From Tenacibaculum larymnensis (GTDB lineage: Bacteria; Bacteroidota; Bacteroidia; Flavobacteriales; Flavobacteriaceae), in assembly GCF_028829235.1 (NCBI RefSeq), contig NZ_JAIWJY010000003.1:248001-312000 (forward strand): DNA of 64,000 nt, written 5' to 3'. Of this stretch, positions 51,929-61,000 are shown in pieces; the first letter of the stretch is position 1, and each line of letters starts with the position of its first letter. The translations under genes and the position numbers were made by a program. The notes below the pieces were generated by a model. That model ran no database searches. It saw only the letters and a list, made by a program, of their open reading frames with translations, and was not told the DNA's origin.

Positions 51929-53767
51929 TTAGATTCTGTTTTGATTGTTATAGTGTATCATAGAGGGCAATGCTGACAGATAGCTATGTGGTAGGTTGGT
52001 TTGTACATAGGTATATAGCTGTTTTGCCGTATAATTGCCTTTTTCATATTTCTTGATGGCTGTTGTAATTTTCTTTTGATAGGTCGCTTTGCGTTTTCTT
52101 GCGTTTTGTTGCGTTTGTTGTTGCGCTTTTTCTATTGCCTTTTTTTCCTGATACTTTACATGGGTTTTCCATACTTTATGCAAGCCGAAAAAGCCTATTT
52201 CATGGGTTTGGGTACGTGTTTTATCAAAATACAACGAGGGATACAATGCGGTTACTTGTGATTTGATAAACCACTTGCGAGCAAATTCTAGTTTCCAACG
52301 GTATTCTTTGAGCTTTTGAATCAGGATTGTCTTTTGAGTGATGTTTGTAAACAGTTCGTTGTTTAGATAATTGATGGCTTTTTTCCATTCACCTACATAT
52401 ACATTGTGCTGTTTCCAAAGTTTTGCAGAAGTTTTGATACAATCCTGTAGTAAAATTGCCTTAAATTCTTCAGTCGTTACATTGGCGTAGAGTTCTATTT
52501 TTTGCAAATAGTCATAACGCAATCCTTTGTAATTATCATACACACCGCCTGCCAATTGTTGCGCTAGTTCTCTATCGTCTTGCAATCGAGCTAAAAAGTT
52601 ATGCGTAAGCGGGCTGTTTGTGCCTTGGCTTGGTTTTTCTTGTTTTAAAAAATCAGGCAACAGGGCTTTGACTGCTTCGGAGGTTTGGCGCGGGCGAGTG
52701 GTTGTTTTCTTACTTATCACTGTGGTGTTCTTGTAGAAGCCGTCCGCAGGACATGTAAATTCTTCCTTTTGAAATCCTGTGTTATGTACACAGTCTTTTA
52801 TTTCTTTTTCTTTTAATAAAAAGGTTCTAGTAGTATCATTATTATCTGGTAATTCTTTCCAGTTCTCCTGTTTAAAAAATTGGTTTTCAATTCTTTTGGG
52901 TTTTGGTGGATTTCCGTCTAAAATTGTTAGGATTTCAGGGTGAAAATTAACGGTTATAGGTTTGTATTGGTTGGTATATGTATAGTTGATTAAGATGTTG
53001 GCTTCTCTGAGGCGTTTGATGTGGTTTTGCGCTGTTTTTTTGCAAATAGCAAGTCTTGGTATCTCTGCGATGGTATGTGTAGCTAATTTGCGATGGTCTA
53101 TCGTTAGCTTTGGTAAGGCTTTTTTTAATACACTGGTCGGACGATTCATTTCTAAGAGATATGAATTGCGTTGTTTTAATTGGGCGATGTAAAAGCCTAC
53201 CAAGACATTAAATAAAAGCTCCGTGGTGTACTTGATAGTTGGTTTGCGCTTTTTTGCGATATAGTTTGCGTTTTTTTGCGCATTGAATTTGACTACAGCC
53301 TTGTTGTAGGTACTTGTAAATTCACTACGGTGTTTCTTTGTAAAGGCTGCCACTTGCTGGGCTAATGTTGGAGTGTTAGGAGTTATGACCGTTTTATTAT
53401 ACTCAGCTATGGCTTTGTTATACTCTATAGCTTGCTGATTGTAGCTATGTACATATTGACGGTAGTTATCCATCGTGCTTTTCATTGCGCTTCTATCTAA
53501 AAAGGGATAGTTGATATAGTTGTAGTGTTTGCTTGTTGCTTTTTCATGCTCTTTTCCCTTTTTTAAAAGCAAATAACCATGTTGGGTATTAAATTCCTCT
53601 ACGGCTTTGTTGTATTGCGCATTGTTTAGCTTATTGCGCTGCGCATTGTCTTTAAATAGCTTGATAGCTAGTTGGGTTATCGCATCCAACGTTGTGTTTT
53701 GTAAATACTCATGTACTTTTTGATTGTACAATCCTATCGCTGTGAGCGATGTATTATTTTTTTTCAT
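51929..53767 (-). CDS. Putative replication protein with winged-helix domain
   Basis: 612 aa, very basic and Asn/Gln/Lys-rich. Near residues 238-265 a winged-HTH pattern is clear (IPRLAICKKTAQNHIKRLREANIL) and is followed by a strand turn (INYTYTNQYKPITVNFHP). The rest is helical, with repetitive Asn-Lys-Ala segments. Similar large HTH proteins serve as replication initiators in Bacteroidota plasmids and phages. Three clusters of phased TTGCG repeats lie inside the gene, and one lies upstream. Role inferred. Confidence 0.6.
   Translation of the reverse strand: MKKNNTSLTAIGLYNQKVHEYLQNTTLDAITQLAIKLFKDNAQRNKLNNAQYNKAVEEFNTQHGYLLLKKGKEHEKATSKHYNYINYPFLDRSAMKSTMDNYRQYVHSYNQQAIEYNKAIAEYNKTVITPNTPTLAQQVAAFTKKHRSEFTSTYNKAVVKFNAQKNANYIAKKRKPTIKYTTELLFNVLVGFYIAQLKQRNSYLLEMNRPTSVLKKALPKLTIDHRKLATHTIAEIPRLAICKKTAQNHIKRLREANILINYTYTNQYKPITVNFHPEILTILDGNPPKPKRIENQFFKQENWKELPDNNDTTRTFLLKEKEIKDCVHNTGFQKEEFTCPADGFYKNTTVISKKTTTRPRQTSEAVKALLPDFLKQEKPSQGTNSPLTHNFLARLQDDRELAQQLAGGVYDNYKGLRYDYLQKIELYANVTTEEFKAILLQDCIKTSAKLWKQHNVYVGEWKKAINYLNNELFTNITQKTILIQKLKEYRWKLEFARKWFIKSQVTALYPSLYFDKTRTQTHEIGFFGLHKVWKTHVKYQEKKAIEKAQQQTQQNARKRKATYQKKITTAIKKYEKGNYTAKQLYTYVQTNLPHSYLSALPSMIHYNNQNRI
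52089..52125 (-). repeat. Phased TTGCG repeat cluster B
   Basis: TTGCG starts at 52089, 52099, 52109 and 52121 inside the 3' part of the replication-type gene. On the coding strand these become CGCAA and give an NARKRKA-type basic stretch. Confidence 0.75.
53244..53280 (-). repeat. Phased TTGCG repeat cluster C
   Basis: TTGCG starts at 53244, 53254, 53266 and 53276 inside the replication-type gene; spacing 10, 12 and 10 bp. Confidence 0.75.
53615..53644 (-). repeat. Looser TTGCG cluster D
   Basis: TTGCG at 53615 and 53634 with TGCGC at 53640. Less regular than the other clusters but in the same 2.6-kb region. Confidence 0.5.
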
Positions 53768-53833
53768 ATCTTCGAGGTTCTTAAAAGGTTCTGCGTCCTT
53801 GCAGAATTTTTTTCTTTTTCATAGCAATTTTTT

Positions 53834-53903
53834 AAACGGTTAGTGACAGCTAACCGTTTTTTGCTTTAAAAAAGTAACCCACAACCTGAATGTTGTGAGC
53901 TAC
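53834..53903. other. Twin hairpins, candidate origin or leader
   Basis: Two stems lie in the 209-bp gap before the replication-type gene: AAACGGTTAG/CTAACCGTTT (53834-53859, flanked by T runs both ways) and CACAAC/GTTGTG with outer GTA/TAC (53874-53903). Together with the TTGCG cluster next to them they could form an origin, or a terminator plus leader. Confidence 0.5.
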
Positions 53904-53937
53904 TTACAATAAGTGCTTACTTATCGCTGTGGTGTCT

Positions 53938-53961
53938 TTGCGCTTTTTGCGTTTTTTTGCG
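53938..53961 (-). repeat. Phased TTGCG repeat cluster E, upstream of the replication-type gene
   Basis: TTGCG at 53938, 53947 and 53957 in the gap between the HTH gene and the replication-type gene. This is where an initiator or autoregulator would bind. Confidence 0.7.
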
Positions 53962-53976
53962 CTTTCTTTTTCATGG

Positions 53977-54210
53977 TTATTGTTCAAAGCTCTCTACGAT
54001 CTTTTCTAAGAATTGAATTTTAGGGATATGGTATTTACCGTCTTGAAAGATTGCTTGAATGGTGTTTTTATGGATGCGGTTTTTAACCGTGTTAGGATGT
54101 ACCTTTAAATACTTTGCGCAACCATCTACAGTAAGCATGGTATCATTGGCATTAAAAATGGTTAAGGCTTTAAGGTTTACTTTTAATAAGTCTGCTTGGG
54201 TCATATTCAA
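53977..54210 (-). CDS. Small HTH protein (excisionase-like)
   Basis: 77 aa. LTVDGCAKYLKVHPNTVKNRIHKNTIQAIFQDGKYHIPKIQFLEKI is the HTH-17/excisionase pattern with a small wing. It is the first gene leftward from the switch region, opposite the CI-like repressor, a typical place for an early regulator or excisionase. Confidence 0.75.
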   Translation of the reverse strand: MNMTQADLLKVNLKALTIFNANDTMLTVDGCAKYLKVHPNTVKNRIHKNTIQAIFQDGKYHIPKIQFLEKIVESFEQ

Positions 54211-54270
54211 TTTTTTAAGTTTTTGTGCTATTTTTTATTTTTTGCTCACAAACACCAATAATCTATCGTT

Positions 54271-54344
54271 AATTGTTATATTTGTGGACAATTACGACGC
54301 AAAAATAAAATCAATTGTCAACTTTTAGAATAAATTGTGGACAA
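54271..54344. promoter_or_regulatory. Operators of the lysogeny switch
   Basis: TTGTGGACAA occurs at 54282-54291 and 54335-54344, 53 bp apart (five turns), with related half-sites AATTGTTA (54272-54279) and AATTGTCAA (54313-54321) between or beside them. They lie between the divergent HTH gene and CI-like repressor gene. Confidence 0.65.
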
Positions 54345-54367
54345 AATAATTTAAAGAAATTGATAAG

Positions 54368-55081
54368 ATGTTGAAAACCAGTTCGGAAATTTTACAAGAG
54401 TTATTAGACCATTTAGGTATCAAAGCAAACCGCTTATCAGTAGAGATTGGAGACAATAGTAATTCTCGTATCTACTATGTAAGAAATGGAAGAAGTAAGA
54501 TAAGCCCAAAACTTGCCAAAGCGATTACTAATAGATATAAAGAGATTAACTATATGTATTTGCTTACAGGAGAGGGAGAGCTTGTCAATAAGGATATTAT
54601 GGTGAATACCAATGGGAATGTTTTTGTAGAAAAACCTGATGGTAGTTTTAATGTAACTACACGATTGATTCCTTTTGATGCCTATTCTTCTTTTTTAGAA
54701 ACGCTAGATGATGCAAATGTGATTTATGAATGGGAGGAAGTGACTTTTAATGTAGAAAAGTACGGTCGTGGTAATTACGAAGCGTTTAGAACTAAAAACG
54801 ATAGTATGAACGGGGGAGGAATTAATGATACCCCTAACAGAGCTTTGGTATTGGGTAGAGAACTTGGAAGACATCATTGGATGGATGGGTTCAATCCTAC
54901 TTTATACGGATGGATTATTCTTTCTAAGCACAATGTTTTTCACAAGGATATTATCGGACTGGATAAAGAAAAAGGGACGATTATTTGCCATAGTAGAAAT
55001 AAAAGTCCCGAGTATTCAGATTTTGAGTTAGACCTTAATGAGGTGTATCAAATTTTTAAAGTGATTAAAAGAACGTTTTAA
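54368..55081 (+). CDS. CI-like repressor (HTH plus S24/LexA-like C-terminus)
   Basis: 237 aa. The N-terminal part (LGIKANRLSVEIGDNSNSRIYYVRNGRSKISPKLAKAI) is an HTH of the Bacteroidota phage type. The C-terminal domain has FRTKNDSMNGGGIND, WIILSKHNVFHKDIIG and ICHSRN, the layout of S24/LexA-fold repressors with Ser in the SM motif. It is the only plus-strand gene of the core and faces the early genes over a region with repeated operator-like sites. Confidence 0.8.
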   Translation: MLKTSSEILQELLDHLGIKANRLSVEIGDNSNSRIYYVRNGRSKISPKLAKAITNRYKEINYMYLLTGEGELVNKDIMVNTNGNVFVEKPDGSFNVTTRLIPFDAYSSFLETLDDANVIYEWEEVTFNVEKYGRGNYEAFRTKNDSMNGGGINDTPNRALVLGRELGRHHWMDGFNPTLYGWIILSKHNVFHKDIIGLDKEKGTIICHSRNKSPEYSDFELDLNEVYQIFKVIKRTF

Positions 55082-55083
55082 AC

Positions 55084-56394
55084 TTAATCAACTCTTTTTT
55101 GGCTGTAATATTCATTCCAGTGATTGAGTAGTTTTTCTGCATGTTCTGTAGGAGTAACTTTAATGTATGATAAAAAACTTTTTTCAGAAGAGTGTCCAGT
55201 AATTTTCATGATAGAAAGAGAAGGGAAGTTCATCTTGTATAAGTTGGTTGCAAAAGACCTACGACAAGTGTGGGAACTAACCAATTTATATTTAGGGTAC
55301 ATGTCTACTTTTTTACGATAGATGTCTGTCTTTTCATCTTTAACCATGAGTGAACCTTTTACCTTATCGGTAAATCCTACTTCTAAGCAAACCTCTTTAA
55401 TATATTCATTGAATTTTACATCAGTAATCATTCTAGGCATACCTCTTTTTTTAATGACTTCTTTGATTTGATGGTGTAGGGGAATAACGACTTTAACCCC
55501 TGACGAATTTTTTGTCTTTTTAGGCTGTACAGTGATAAACTTATCATCCGTATTAATTTGAGGTAAGTTAAGAAAGTCAGAGACTCTTAACCCTGTCCAA
55601 AGACCAATAATAGCCATGTCTCTACAATTTTGCAAACGTTCATTTTTTGAAAAATCGTGATTGAAAAGTGTATCGATTTCGTTTTCGCTAAGTGCTATAG
55701 ATACACTTTCTTCTTTGATAACAGAAAACTCACTTCGTTCATAATCCTTATGAACATCATAGCTAAATTCTACATCAGCTACCTTAAGCAATTTCTTAAT
55801 GTTTTTTATTAAATCTCCTGTATAGTTAACCGAGTATTTTTTGTTATCCGTAAGGTAGTGTACTAGCGCATCATAAACAACAATATCAAACTTGTTTATT
55901 TTGATTTTTGAACGCCTGTAAGTTTCAAACTCTTTTAATCGATTGTTTGTTTTTTTATAGTGCTTTATCTTGTCTGTTGTATAATTTCGTTTTGTAGAAC
56001 GATTGATAAGATTAGGCGCTTTGATAAGAAAATCATCGATAAAATCAGTAAGGTATTCAAATCCTTTTTTTTCTGCTGCAACCTTTTTCTTGAAATGTTT
56101 GTCAAACTCTGTTTTTAAAAACTTTCGAGTTAAGGGGGTATTATTGATTTTACAGTTATCAATCAATCGTTCCAAAAAGGTATCATAGCGCATAATATTG
56201 GAAGTTATTTTTTTTAACTTCGCTCCACCGATTCCTTTTTTGGATTTTGGTAGTCTGTTTTCAAAATCCCAATTCTCAGGATTAATTTTTTCGCCAGTTG
56301 AATATTTGAAAATAGCCTTTTCGCTCTTTACATAGAATTGAATAATTATCAGTGTCTCTTTTTCTGACTTAGGTTCTTTTAAATAGAAATACAT
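55084..56394 (-). CDS. int: Tyrosine integrase
   Basis: 436 aa. N-terminal arm-type domain, a SAM-like core-binding domain (about 112-215), and a catalytic domain with Arg270 (GLWTGLRVSDF), Lys near 293, His375 and Arg378 (SSHTCRRSFATNL), His401 (ITGHSSEKSFLSYIK) and nucleophile Tyr410. All catalytic residues are present, so it should be active. The gene starts 171 bp from attR and converges on the repressor gene with a 2-bp gap. Confidence 0.95.
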   Translation of the reverse strand: MYFYLKEPKSEKETLIIIQFYVKSEKAIFKYSTGEKINPENWDFENRLPKSKKGIGGAKLKKITSNIMRYDTFLERLIDNCKINNTPLTRKFLKTEFDKHFKKKVAAEKKGFEYLTDFIDDFLIKAPNLINRSTKRNYTTDKIKHYKKTNNRLKEFETYRRSKIKINKFDIVVYDALVHYLTDNKKYSVNYTGDLIKNIKKLLKVADVEFSYDVHKDYERSEFSVIKEESVSIALSENEIDTLFNHDFSKNERLQNCRDMAIIGLWTGLRVSDFLNLPQINTDDKFITVQPKKTKNSSGVKVVIPLHHQIKEVIKKRGMPRMITDVKFNEYIKEVCLEVGFTDKVKGSLMVKDEKTDIYRKKVDMYPKYKLVSSHTCRRSFATNLYKMNFPSLSIMKITGHSSEKSFLSYIKVTPTEHAEKLLNHWNEYYSQKRVD

Positions 56395-56565
56395 TTTTTG
56401 TTTTTTTACTTACCCCAAAGATACAATAGTGGTAAATATCGTGGTAAGAAAAAATGTATTTTTTAGTTTTTTTAATGAACATTTATAAACAGTTATATTC
56501 GTTAATACAGCTTTGTTGTTGAGGTTTTTAAAAAATAGAGATAATGATAAACAATATAATGTGAC

Positions 56566-56577
56566 CCTCTCTGGGTC
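56566..56577 (+). other. Right attachment site (attR)
   Basis: CCTCTCTGGGTC repeats positions 26030-26041 of tRNA-Arg. The next bases and the following terminator (56591-56625) are probably the original downstream DNA of the tRNA gene. Confidence 0.75.
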
Positions 56578-56590
56578 GCAAAAAAAATAT

Positions 56591-56625
56591 AAGCAGTAGA
56601 TACAATTGTATCTACTGCTTTTTTT
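56591..56625 (+). terminator. Terminator, probably original tRNA-Arg terminator
   Basis: A perfect 15-bp palindrome AAGCAGTAGATACAA / TTGTATCTACTGCTT with a T run, just outside attR. It was likely separated from the tRNA gene by the integration. Confidence 0.8.
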
Positions 56626-56732
56626 AGGGAAATGATTGGAAAAAGTTGCTTAACGAGGCAATATTACAAAACAGATATATGAAGTAATGTAACTTTAGTT
56701 ACATAAGCTATATTTGAACTTAAAAAATTAGT

Positions 56733-57536
56733 ATGAAACCTGTTTTTCTTATAAAATATACCGCTTTTTTTCTAGGCTTTATAGGGGTTGGAGTTAATGT
56801 TGTAGAGTCTATTTATGTGTATATATTTAACAAACCTATTTTCGTGCATTTTTACCCGATAAAGAAGAAGCTACCTAAAAAGAAGAAAGAGTTTTTAGTT
56901 GAAAATATAAGGTTCTATAAGAAACTAGATGAAAAACAAAAAGTATATTTTGAACATCGACTGACCAAGTTTATCAGAACCTATAATTTTGTTGAAAGAG
57001 ACGACTTTGAGTTAACTCCAGAAGCAAAAGTTTTAATAGCAGCATCATATATTAAATTAACTTTTGGAATGCGTAAATACCTAACAACAACTTTTGATAA
57101 AATTATAATATATCCTACTAGTTTTTATTCAACAATAACTAAACAATATCATAAAGGAGAGTTTAATCCAAGACTAAAATCTATTGTGTTTTCTTGGGAA
57201 GATTTTTTGTTAGGAGATATTGTATTGAATGATAATTTAAACTTAGGAATTCATGAGTTTTCACATGCGTTAACCTTTCATGGAAGAAAATCGAAAGATG
57301 TAAGTGCCCGAATTTATTACCGTTTATTTGAAGAAATAACCAGTTTTATGGATGATAAAGCGAATGCTGAAAGAATCAAAACATCAGGTTATTTTAGAGC
57401 ATATGCGTTAACAAATAAATTGGAATTTGTTGCTGTAATTATGGAGCACTTTTTTGAAACTCCAGAAGATTTACAGCAACAATTTCCACAATTGTATAAA
57501 AAGATTCAACTGATGTTAAACTATTCTGTAGTATAA
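56733..57536 (+). CDS. Membrane-anchored zinc-dependent peptidase (MtfA-like)
   Basis: 267 aa. One N-terminal membrane segment (about 8-29), then LDEKQKVYFEHRLTKFI and IHEFSHALTFHG, a HExxH zinc site, with a Glu further on (LEFVAVIMEHFFETP). This is the order in MtfA/DUF980 peptidases. Substrate unknown. Host gene just right of the element. Confidence 0.8.
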   Translation: MKPVFLIKYTAFFLGFIGVGVNVVESIYVYIFNKPIFVHFYPIKKKLPKKKKEFLVENIRFYKKLDEKQKVYFEHRLTKFIRTYNFVERDDFELTPEAKVLIAASYIKLTFGMRKYLTTTFDKIIIYPTSFYSTITKQYHKGEFNPRLKSIVFSWEDFLLGDIVLNDNLNLGIHEFSHALTFHGRKSKDVSARIYYRLFEEITSFMDDKANAERIKTSGYFRAYALTNKLEFVAVIMEHFFETPEDLQQQFPQLYKKIQLMLNYSVV

Positions 57537-57540
57537 ATAG

Positions 57541-57729
57541 TTACTCTTTTACTCTAAAAACCTTGGTTAAAATATCATCCATCAAACACCATTTGGTTAA
57601 TGATGATTGTAATAAATTGGCACCTACAAAAGCAGTAAACCATAACCAATTAATATTTACTTTAATTGCTAAGATTAAACTAATAAGTATAAAACTACCA
57701 GCAATACCACGTACAATTCTATTCTTCAT
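57541..57729 (-). CDS. DUF2892-like small membrane protein
   Basis: 62 aa with two hydrophobic segments (GIAGSFILISLILAI and WLWFTAFVGANLLQSSLT) and CLMDDIL at the end, as in the inner-membrane DUF2892 family often linked to rhodanese or sulfur and metal functions. Last gene of the efflux run, 2 bp after the PII-like gene. Confidence 0.75.
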   Translation of the reverse strand: MKNRIVRGIAGSFILISLILAIKVNINWLWFTAFVGANLLQSSLTKWCLMDDILTKVFRVKE

Positions 57730-57731
57730 AA

Positions 57732-58037
57732 TTAAATATATTTATCAATAGGAACCACAACAGCTCGTATTGGATTATTTGTTTCTAAATTTTTATTAAA
57801 AGTTTCAATTAAGTTAAACAGTGTATCTATTTTATCAGTTTCAGTAAATGAGAAATACATATACGAACCAGTTGCTTTTTCATTTCCAGAAAACCAATCA
57901 TTTCCAGAAATTACAGGAAAAGAATTTCGAAAACCTTCAATATCAGAAGCACTAAAATTATCTATAGCTGCTTCTTTTAATAGTTTCATTACTTCATTTT
58001 GAAGCCCATCAACTACGGTTATTATTAATAACTTCAT
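57732..58037 (-). CDS. PII-like small protein
   Basis: 101 aa from the ATG at 58037 (MKLLIITVVDGLQNEVMKLL). The ferredoxin-like pattern of strands and helices (SYMYFSFTETDKIDTLF, IRAVVVPIDKYI) resembles PII-superfamily proteins that occur beside cation or RND efflux genes in Bacteroidota. It overlaps the pump stop codon region tightly, so it may report on or control the pump. Confidence 0.7.
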   Translation of the reverse strand: MKLLIITVVDGLQNEVMKLLKEAAIDNFSASDIEGFRNSFPVISGNDWFSGNEKATGSYMYFSFTETDKIDTLFNLIETFNKNLETNNPIRAVVVPIDKYI

Positions 58038-58038
58038 C

Positions 58039-61000
58039 TTATTTATAGTTTTTACGTTCAATTAAATAGTATACTAATGGTACTACTAATAAGGTTAGTA
58101 CAGTTGCAGTAATAGTTCCTCCCATTAAAGAAATGGCTAATCCTTGGAAAATAGGGTCAAATAAGATTACAAATGCCCCAATAACTACCGTACCTGCGGT
58201 TAGTAGAATAGGAGTGGTACGTACTGCACCAGCTTCTATAACAGCTTGTTTTAACGGAACTCCTTCAGCTAAACGTAAATTAACGAAGTCAATAAGTAAG
58301 ACGGAGTTTCGTACCATAATTCCTGCTAGGGCAATCATTCCAATAAATGAAGTAGCTGTAAAATAAGCCCCCATCATCCAGTGTCCTAAAATAATTCCTA
58401 CCATAGATAATGGAATTGCAACCATCATTACAATTGGAGCTTTAAAGTTTTGAAACCATCCTACAATCAACATATAAATAATAATGATTACTCCTAAAAA
58501 GGCTATACCTAAATCTCTAAACACTTCTAAGGTAATTTGCCATTCACCATCCCATTTTACGGTATAATCATCTTCAAAATCGGGTTGTTTAATATATAAT
58601 TCGTTCAATTCATATCCCTTCGGAAGTGGAATCTCTTTTAATTTCTCTTCCATTCCTAAAATAGCATAAGCAGGACTTTCCAATTCCCCAGCCATATCAG
58701 CCATCACATATACCACACGTTTTTGATTCTTTCTGTAAATACTTTTTGCGCTGTTCTTTTCTTCAATAGAAACTAAATCACTTATAGAAACCATGTTGCC
58801 GTGTTGCGATTTAATCTGTAACTGAGCAATATCTTGAACAGAAGACTTCTCTTTCTCATCCAAAGCAAACACAATCCCTACTTGATTAGAAGCATCTTCA
58901 TCATATAAAGTTGAAACCGCTCTGTTAGACAATGCCATATTCAATGTGTAAGCAATTTGCTGAGGTGCCACACCATACAACATTGCTTTTTCTTTGTCGA
59001 TTACAAACTCATATTCAGTTTGATTGTCTTCTACCATCCAATCGATATCTACAATGTCATTTGTATTATGTAAGATGTTTTGAACTTCATTAGCAATTTC
59101 AATTTGCTTTTTATAATCTGGCCCGTACACTTCTGCAACAATGGTTGATAATACAGGTGGTCCTGGTGGAACTTCCACTAATTTTATATTAGCTTTAAAC
59201 TTCTTAGCTATGTTTTGAATATCAGCACGCATCGATTTTGCAATGCCGTGACTTTGTATGCTTCTATCTTTTTTATCAACCAAGTTTACTTGAATATCTG
59301 CCATATTACTACCACCACGTAAATCGTAGTGACGAACCAATCCATTAAAGGTAATAGGGGCAGAGGTACCCACATAACTTTGGTAGTTTACGACTTCTGG
59401 TCTGGTAGCCAAGTACTGTGCAATTTCTTTAGTTACCGCATCGGTACGCTCTAAAGTAGTACCTTCAGGCATGTCAATTACTACTTGGAATTCGTTCTTG
59501 TTATCAAAAGGCAACATTTTTACAGCTACCGATTTGGTAAAGAACAACGACATAGAACCTAACAATAAAACAATCGTGATTCCTAAGAAAACCCAACGTT
59601 TAGTTTTGTTTTCAATAAGAGGACGCTCGAATCGCTCATATAACTTGTAGATTAATGTACTTTGCATTGCTTTAGTCTCATCTGCTTCAAATTTTTCCTC
59701 AGCACCGTGCTTGTCTTTTTCACGTAAGAAGATGTATCCTAAATACGGAGTAATCGTCAACGCAACAAACAGTGATAAAATCATAGCGATAGAAGCTCCA
59801 ATAGGCATCGGACTCATATAAGGTCCCATTAATCCAGATACAAACGCCATTGGTAATACTGAAGCAATTACGGTAAAGGTTGCCAATATGGTTGGATTCC
59901 CTACTTCGTTAATAGCATACAAGGCTGCTTGTTTAAACGGTAGTCGCTTCATTTTAAAATGCCTGTGCATATTTTCAGCAATAATAATGGAATCATCTAC
60001 CACAATACCTGTTACAAATACCAAAGCAAATAAGGTAATTCTGTTTAAGGTATAATCTAACATGTAGTAACTTAACAAGGTAAGCGCAAAAGTGATGGGC
60101 ACTGATAAGAACACTACTAAACCACCTCGCCATCCCATGGCTAACATTACTACTAAAGTTACTGCGATAATTGCACCGATTAAGTGTAATAATAATTCTG
60201 ATACTTTTTGAGAGGCTGTTTCACCATAGTTACGGGTAACTTCAACATGTACATCATCAGGAATTAAGTTAGTACGTAAATGATCAACCTTCGCTAAAAT
60301 AACATCTGCAATTTGCATTGCATCTGCACCTTTTCGTTTAGCTACCGATATAGTTACCGCTGGATATTCTGATTGATACGTGGAAGCATTACTACTCGCT
60401 TGTCCGTACCCAAAACTTACATAGTTTTTAGGAATTTCTGGACCGTCTAATACGTTCGCAACTTGTTTTAAATAAATTGGTTGATTTTGTTGTACACCAA
60501 CCACTAAGTTTTTAACATCTTCAGCAGATTGTAAAAACTTTCCTGTAGTTACCAAAAACTCGGTATCATTTTTATCATAACTTCCTGCACTTAGCTGCTG
60601 ATTGCTAGCTTTTAGCATTTCAGTAACCGATAAAAAGTCTAGTCCACTAGCGGCTAATTTATCTTTATCTACTACAACACGTACTTCACGATTTCTACCT
60701 CCAATTTTTTGAGTAATTGCTACATCGTTTACCTTTTCAATTTCGTTGGTAAGTTCTTGTGCTATTTGTTTTAATTGATAGTCATCATAGTTTTCACTCC
60801 ATAATGTCAACCCTAACATAGGTACATCATCAATTGCACGTGTTTTTACCAAAGGCATGGTAACACCTTTCGGCATTTGATCCATATGTTTGTTAATCTC
60901 GTTGTATAGTTTTACGAACGAGCGTTCGATGTCTTCTCCAACATAAAACTGGACAATGACCATTCCTTGTTCTTTCATCGAAGTAGAGTATACGTACTCT

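Larger units (their letters stand above)
26030..56577. mobile_element. Integrated element at tRNA-Arg, about 30.5 kb (candidate tailless prophage plus cargo)
   Basis: Bounded by the 12-bp repeat of the tRNA 3' end. The integrase gene lies at the right edge, next to a repressor with divergent early genes. The core (37.8-54.2 kb) is one long minus-strand series including a replication-type gene, small membrane and structural-like genes, lysozyme, spanin-like genes and a P-loop ATPase. Cargo lies at 26.5-33.8, 34.2-37.75 and 48.96-50.2 kb. No terminase, portal, tail or conjugation genes were recognised. The class, a tailless membrane-containing temperate virus, is inferred from the layout. Confidence 0.75.

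Noticed and set aside
51386..53961. TTGCG clusters explained simply by repetitive coding for Asn-Ala-Gln
   Set aside because: The repeats fall in different reading frames, one cluster is in another frame and one is non-coding, so protein constraint does not explain them; kept as a finding.
26030..56577. Element called as an ICE or conjugative transposon
   Set aside because: No relaxase, coupling protein or Tra genes were found in any frame; lysozyme and spanin-like genes point to a virus.
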